Assembly (NCBI GenBank): GCA_002399265.1
Contig: DHDG01000033.1
Location: 1-8,782, forward strand
Origin: Firmicutes bacterium UBA4882
GTDB lineage: Bacteria > Bacillota > UBA4882
Reading direction: 5' to 3'
Length of the DNA: 8,782 nucleotides
Below, in pieces: positions 5,898-8,782 of the stretch (its first letter is position 1; each line of letters begins with the position of its first letter). Under the pieces are notes generated by a model. That model was not told the origin of the DNA and did no database searches. It saw only the letters and a program-made list of their open reading frames with translations. Position numbers and translations under genes: made by a program.

Positions 5898-6938
5898 TTG
5901 TTTGAGAAAGTAATTGAGGAACTGCTGAAAAACGCTTGCCCCGCAATTAAATATCGGATAAATAAAGAGGTTTTATGTAAGCAAAATAGCTTTGAAACAT
6001 ATCAGCCCGAAATTCTGGAAGACAAAAGGGTTCAATATGTCTTAAGCTGGCAGGGCAGTGATGGTTATTTTGGCGAAGTATTTCATGGCGGCTGGATTCC
6101 AAGGGAAGAAAGGAAGTACAGCGCTACAGGCGCAGAATCTGCATTGCGCTTTTTATCAGAGATGGGGTTCCCAAAGGATAATCGAATTGTCAGTGAAGGA
6201 TTAAATGCATTAACAGCCAGTGGCTGGAATCGGGGGAAGTCCTGCTGGAATATGTATGATCCGGAATTAGGCTTGTTTGGTGATGATATTATCCGCGCAG
6301 TTGTTTTTGCATACTTTGGGATGGAAGAACATGAGTCTATTAAGCAAGAAATACAACGCGCATTCGATTGCCTGGAAAGAGTGAACCGCGCTAATGCAGT
6401 AAGCGAAGTAATCGAAATATATAGAGGCAAAAATGTACATAAACCCGGTTTTGCATTACCGTGGTCATATCATCTTAAGCTATTAGCGTTTACTGAGAGT
6501 TGGAAGGACCCTAACAATCTACAGAGATTAGCAGAATATATCGAACACCTGATTGGGCTATCACCATTTCCGGATATTTATATTAAATACAAATCCCAGC
6601 TTATTGCGCCAGCTGCCATTTTTCCAAAGGACTTAAAGAAGAGCTTAAAAGACTTTGGTGATAAAGATTGGTTTTGGTGGTTCCATACATTTGAGCTGTT
6701 TGCGAGAATGGGAATCGTTCTAAAAGTCCCGGCACTAAAAAGTCAACTAGCTGAGTTAAAAGATATTTTGAGTCAGGGGGACGGTTTTTTTAGGATTAAG
6801 CCTAAAGATTACTGTTTTGCCAAATGGAGTGTTTATACGGGTCTCGCTTTGGAAGAAGACTGGAAGAAAAATAAATGGATGTATGATTTAACATTCCGCA
6901 GTCTGCTGATTCTGAAATATTCAGAAGAGATTAGTTAG
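5898..6938 (+). CDS. Uncharacterised alpha/alpha-toroid-like protein (prenyltransferase/terpene cyclase-fold relative)
   Basis: No function is known to me. The 346-residue reading is rich in helices and aromatic residues. It carries a QW-like motif, WQGSDGYFGEVFHGG (residues 51-65), of the type that marks prenyltransferase and squalene-cyclase repeats. Other blocks that look conserved are RAVVFAYFGMEE (about 133), KPGFALPWSYHLKLLAFTES (about 182) and KYKSQLIAPA (about 230). An aromatic run DWFWWFHTFELFARMG (about 257) and the end LTFRSLLILKYSEE complete the set. There is no signal peptide or membrane segment and no DxDD cyclase motif, so catalysis is not implied. TTG 5898 was chosen because recognisable sequence (LFEKVIEELLKNA) begins there and GAAGAG lies 11 bases before. 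The frame stays open back to a TTG at 5580, so a longer protein of up to 452 residues is possible. It looks monocistronic, with its own promoter. Confidence 0.72.
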   Translation: MFEKVIEELLKNACPAIKYRINKEVLCKQNSFETYQPEILEDKRVQYVLSWQGSDGYFGEVFHGGWIPREERKYSATGAESALRFLSEMGFPKDNRIVSEGLNALTASGWNRGKSCWNMYDPELGLFGDDIIRAVVFAYFGMEEHESIKQEIQRAFDCLERVNRANAVSEVIEIYRGKNVHKPGFALPWSYHLKLLAFTESWKDPNNLQRLAEYIEHLIGLSPFPDIYIKYKSQLIAPAAIFPKDLKKSLKDFGDKDWFWWFHTFELFARMGIVLKVPALKSQLAELKDILSQGDGFFRIKPKDYCFAKWSVYTGLALEEDWKKNKWMYDLTFRSLLILKYSEEIS

Positions 6939-7101
6939 GTGCCTTGTGGCGGACTTTGTAATCATAATGTACTTCTGTCCTATGCCCCTGTCCCTTGCCA
7001 GCGCCGGGAAAAATGGCTGCGGAAATGAATTTTACCCCTGTGCGGTTTGCTGGATGTGTTAATCTGGTGAGAGAGCAGGTTGGGGATAGGTGTTGAAAAA
7101 A

Positions 7102-7129
7102 GGGCAGGCAGCGCCGAAACGCTGTGCCC
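7102..7129 (+). promoter_or_regulatory. Leader hairpin before the nitroreductase gene
   Basis: GGGCA (7102-7106) pairs with TGCCC (7125-7129) and CAGCG (7109-7113) with CGCTG (7120-7124), leaving a GG bulge and a CCGAAA loop. The stem ends 7 bases before the ribosome binding site. It is followed at once by a perfect 10-base palindrome, CCAAATTTGG (7129-7138), whose end overlaps GGAGG (7137-7141). A role in translation control or as an operator is possible. No T tract is present, so a simple terminator is unlikely. Confidence 0.4.
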
Positions 7130-7148
7130 CAAATTTGGAGGTATGTTG

Positions 7149-7757
7149 ATGGAAGTTATGGAAGCTATTAAAGCCCGCAGGTCTTCCCGCTCTTTTCTCG
7201 AAAAAGGTATACCTGAAAAGATTATTGACGAAATGCTGGAGGCGGCCCGTTTGAGTCCGTCCGGTGGCAATGGGCAGTCTTATCGCTTCGGTGTCATAAA
7301 AGATGCCAATCTGAAAGAGGAATTGGCACATGCCGCAGGAGAGCAGATGTGGATCGCGGAAGCGCCTGTTGTAATAGCCTGCTGCGCTGATATTAGCTGG
7401 GATTTGCTTGGCTTGCCTGAAGATGATTTTGGGCTGATCGTCAATAAACTAAGGTTCAGTGAAGAGTTTATTGAGTACCTCAACAAATATCCGAACCGAA
7501 AGAGTGTAAAAACGCTCCTTGCGAACCCGACACCTTTAATTCCAGCGGAACATATGTATTTGGTTGCCGTATCACATGGCTTGTCCGCCTGTTTTATTGG
7601 ATTTCTGGATGTCGAAAAAGCGAACCGGATTCTGCGACTGCCAGAAAACATGGTCTGCCTTTTTTTGCTGCCGGTCGGTTACCCGAAAGATGATACAGCG
7701 CCGAAAGAAAAGAAAAGCGCAAAAGAAATTACCTTTTGTGAAACCTGGAAGGGATGA
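7149..7757 (+). CDS. Nitroreductase-family FMN-dependent oxidoreductase
   Basis: This 202-residue cytoplasmic flavoprotein belongs to the nitroreductase family, whose members use NAD(P)H to reduce nitro groups, quinones, flavins or other acceptors; the substrate here is not indicated. The N-terminal FMN phosphate-binding segment reads MEAIKARRSSRSF (residues 4-16) and is followed by LEAARLSPSGGNGQSYRFGV (about 30-49), both diagnostic. The late part, SHGLSACFIGFLDVEKANRI (142-161) and LFLLPVGYPKDD (171-182), matches the usual dimer-core and C-terminal blocks. The length is normal. ATG 7149 was preferred because GGAGG (7137-7141) is 7 bases upstream; the ATG at 7143 is too close to it. No four-cysteine ferredoxin extension is present. 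It heads a same-strand set with the DUF3795-type gene (44-base gap) and the acetyltransferase. Confidence 0.9.
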   Translation: MEVMEAIKARRSSRSFLEKGIPEKIIDEMLEAARLSPSGGNGQSYRFGVIKDANLKEELAHAAGEQMWIAEAPVVIACCADISWDLLGLPEDDFGLIVNKLRFSEEFIEYLNKYPNRKSVKTLLANPTPLIPAEHMYLVAVSHGLSACFIGFLDVEKANRILRLPENMVCLFLLPVGYPKDDTAPKEKKSAKEITFCETWKG

Positions 7758-7801
7758 GGCGGGTACGCAGGTGCAGGTACGTGGGCACGAGGAGGATTTA
7801 A

Positions 7802-8161
7802 GTGGAGCAGTATGAAGAGCTATCTCTTTGTGGCTTATATTGCGGAGGCTGCAAGAATTACAAAGAAAACTTTAATTGCATGGGATGCAGAAATGAAAAA
7901 GAGCTTGTTAATGACTGCCCTACTCGTGCCTGTTGTATTAGCAGAGGCCTGCTTCACTGTGGAAATTGCGCAGAGTTTCCCTGTAGCGTTTTGGGCGATT
8001 TCTACAACGATGGCGTGCGACACCACGAATTAGCATACAAAAACATGCTCAGAATTAAAGAAATTGAAGTAGAAAAATGGCTTTCAGAACAGAAAGCAGA
8101 ACATACCTGTCAATGTGGCAGAAGGAAAACATGGTTTGCTCCGAGATGTACTGATTGTTAG
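7802..8161 (+). CDS. Cysteine-rich DUF3795-type protein
   Basis: This 119-residue protein contains 15 cysteines and resembles the DUF3795 family, whose function is unknown to me. The N-terminal signature LSLCGLYCGGCKNY (C10, C14, C17) is followed by NCMGC (C26, C29), then CPTRACC (C39, C44, C45) and HCGNCAEFPC (C53, C56, C61). The last quarter adds CQC (C103, C105) and CTDC (C116, C119). The pattern suggests zinc or Fe-S binding, but the ligands cannot be assigned from sequence alone. The GTG start at 7802 is supported by GGAGG at 7791-7795, six bases before it. It lies 44 bases after the nitroreductase gene and 37 before the acetyltransferase gene, so a shared transcript is likely. No signal peptide or membrane segment is seen. 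Confidence 0.85.
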   Translation: MEQYEELSLCGLYCGGCKNYKENFNCMGCRNEKELVNDCPTRACCISRGLLHCGNCAEFPCSVLGDFYNDGVRHHELAYKNMLRIKEIEVEKWLSEQKAEHTCQCGRRKTWFAPRCTDC

Positions 8162-8198
8162 CAACTTGTCGCGCAAAAGAAGGCCTGAAGAGGATAAA

Positions 8199-8606
8199 AT
8201 GAACATAATCACGATTAAAGAAGATGTAATACCTGAAATCGAAGAGTTGATGAACTTATATGGTGATGTCGGGTGGTCAGCCTATACAAACGATGGCATG
8301 AGATTAAAAAAGGCGATTGAGAATTCACTAAAAGTGCTGACTGCCTGGGACGATGATAAACTGGTCGGTTTGATTCGCGTAATAGGGGATAACCAAACCA
8401 TTATTTATATCCAAGATATTTTGGTTCTGCAAAAATACCAGGGGCAAGGTATTGGGAGCCATCTATTAAAGCGCATACTGGAAGAATATCAAGTAATTCG
8501 ACAAGTTATCCTGATGACCGAACAGAATGAAAAGACAATCAGGTTTTACGAAAAATGCGGTATGGTGAAGATTTCCGATCATAACTGCATCGCTTTCATG
8601 AAATAA
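8199..8606 (+). CDS. GNAT-family N-acetyltransferase
   Basis: This 135-residue cytoplasmic enzyme should transfer an acetyl group from acetyl-CoA to an amine; the substrate is unknown. The acetyl-CoA pyrophosphate-binding motif A is clear: strand IQDILVL (71-77) then QKYQGQGIGSHLLKRILEEY (78-97), with Q81-G-Q-G-I-G86 as the loop. The C-terminal motif B region reads NEKTIRFYEKCGMVK (110-124), with the usual Tyr in FYEKCGM. The N-terminus contains GWSAYTND (25-32), which I recall from a common small Firmicute GNAT subgroup. ATG 8199 was chosen because GAAGAGG lies just upstream and homology begins there. An in-frame start at 8115 would overlap the DUF3795 gene and adds no recognisable sequence. 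It is the last gene of the same-strand set; no T-rich terminator directly follows, only the large palindrome. Confidence 0.92.
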   Translation: MNIITIKEDVIPEIEELMNLYGDVGWSAYTNDGMRLKKAIENSLKVLTAWDDDKLVGLIRVIGDNQTIIYIQDILVLQKYQGQGIGSHLLKRILEEYQVIRQVILMTEQNEKTIRFYEKCGMVKISDHNCIAFMK

Positions 8607-8619
8607 GACTGCCTGGAAT

Positions 8620-8693
8620 GACACAAGGGGACGGTTCTTTTGTGCTGCTTTTTAGGAGATCCTGTCAGCACAAAAGAACCGTCCCCTTGTGTC
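8620..8693. repeat. REP-like long palindrome (non-autonomous element or terminator)
   Basis: Two perfectly complementary 28-base arms (8620-8647 and 8666-8693) flank an 18-base loop containing AGGAGATCCT. Each arm carries the core GGGGACGGTTCTTTTGTG. I recognise this core as one repeated many times in Clostridia-type genomes and often found near REP-associated (RAYT, IS200-like) transposase genes. It begins 13 bases after the acetyltransferase stop and could serve as a transcription barrier there. No transposase is encoded in the window, so if it is mobile it is non-autonomous. Confidence 0.85.
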
Positions 8694-8704
8694 CCTCATG
8701 TCAC

Positions 8705-8720
8705 TGGCACAGTATTTGCT
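8705..8720 (+). promoter_or_regulatory. Sigma-54 (RpoN) promoter reading out of the window
   Basis: TGGCAC (8705-8710), five bases, then TTGCT (8716-8720) matches the -24/-12 consensus TGGCAC-N5-TTGCW, with exactly ten bases between the invariant GG and GC. The start should be at about 8731. No reading frame starts in the remaining 62 bases, so the controlled gene lies beyond 8782; GGGTGAG at the very end could be the start of its ribosome binding region. An activator-binding site would be expected 80-150 bases upstream, which is where the palindrome and the end of the acetyltransferase gene lie. Confidence 0.8.
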
Positions 8721-8782
8721 AAAGAAACATATGATTAAAATCGATTCTGAAAGGGCGAGTTATAATGACCCCATAGGGTGAG

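Noticed and set aside
6977..6999. Degenerate second copy of the REP core (CCCCTGTCCCTTG)
   Set aside because: It matches only about ten bases with gaps and has no partner arm; likely chance.
6939..7101. Known riboswitch upstream of the nitroreductase gene
   Set aside because: I checked by eye for cobalamin, FMN, TPP, SAM, fluoride and c-di-GMP core motifs and saw none.
8761..8766. TATAAT box as a sigma-A promoter near the right edge
   Set aside because: There is no -35 at suitable spacing; the sigma-54 match upstream is far stronger.

Overview
The window looks like a chromosomal stretch from an anaerobic Firmicute, of the Clostridia or Negativicutes type. This is an inference. It rests on strong AGGAGG-type ribosome binding sites, GTG and TTG starts, the protein families seen, and a long palindrome of the 'ggggacggttctt' type that I associate with that group. 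No rRNA, tRNA, CRISPR array or intact transposase gene was seen.

Left part (1-1251): the 3' end of a sensor histidine kinase whose C-terminus resembles VanS, followed by a membrane-anchored serine D,D-carboxypeptidase and a clear intrinsic terminator. This resembles the regulatory and carboxypeptidase half of a VanD-type cluster, but no ligase, dehydrogenase or dipeptidase gene follows.

Heavy-metal module (1252-3954): a consensus promoter, an operator-like inverted repeat over the expected transcription start, a CadC-type ArsR/SmtB repressor with both metal sites intact, and a CadA/ZntA-type P1B-2 ATPase. A repressor that releases its own promoter when Cd, Pb or Zn binds would switch on the efflux pump. 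A 13-bp hairpin lies between this operon and the convergent gene.

Middle (3993-5507): a minus-strand exported metallo-beta-lactamase-fold protein related to the ComEC C-terminal domain, with its own promoter. It is followed on the plus strand by the wreck of an arsenite methyltransferase gene (arsM), with missing internal blocks and frameshifts.

Right-centre (5508-6938): a good promoter, about 310 bases rich in inverted repeats, then an uncharacterised protein with alpha/alpha-toroid (prenyltransferase/terpene cyclase-like) features. The inverted-repeat segment is either a structured RNA leader or a fortuitously open N-terminal extension.

Right end (6939-8782): a small same-strand cluster of nitroreductase, a cysteine-rich DUF3795-type protein and a GNAT acetyltransferase. 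After it come a 28-bp-arm REP-like palindrome and, 11 bases further on, a near-consensus sigma-54 promoter pointing out of the window towards an unseen gene.
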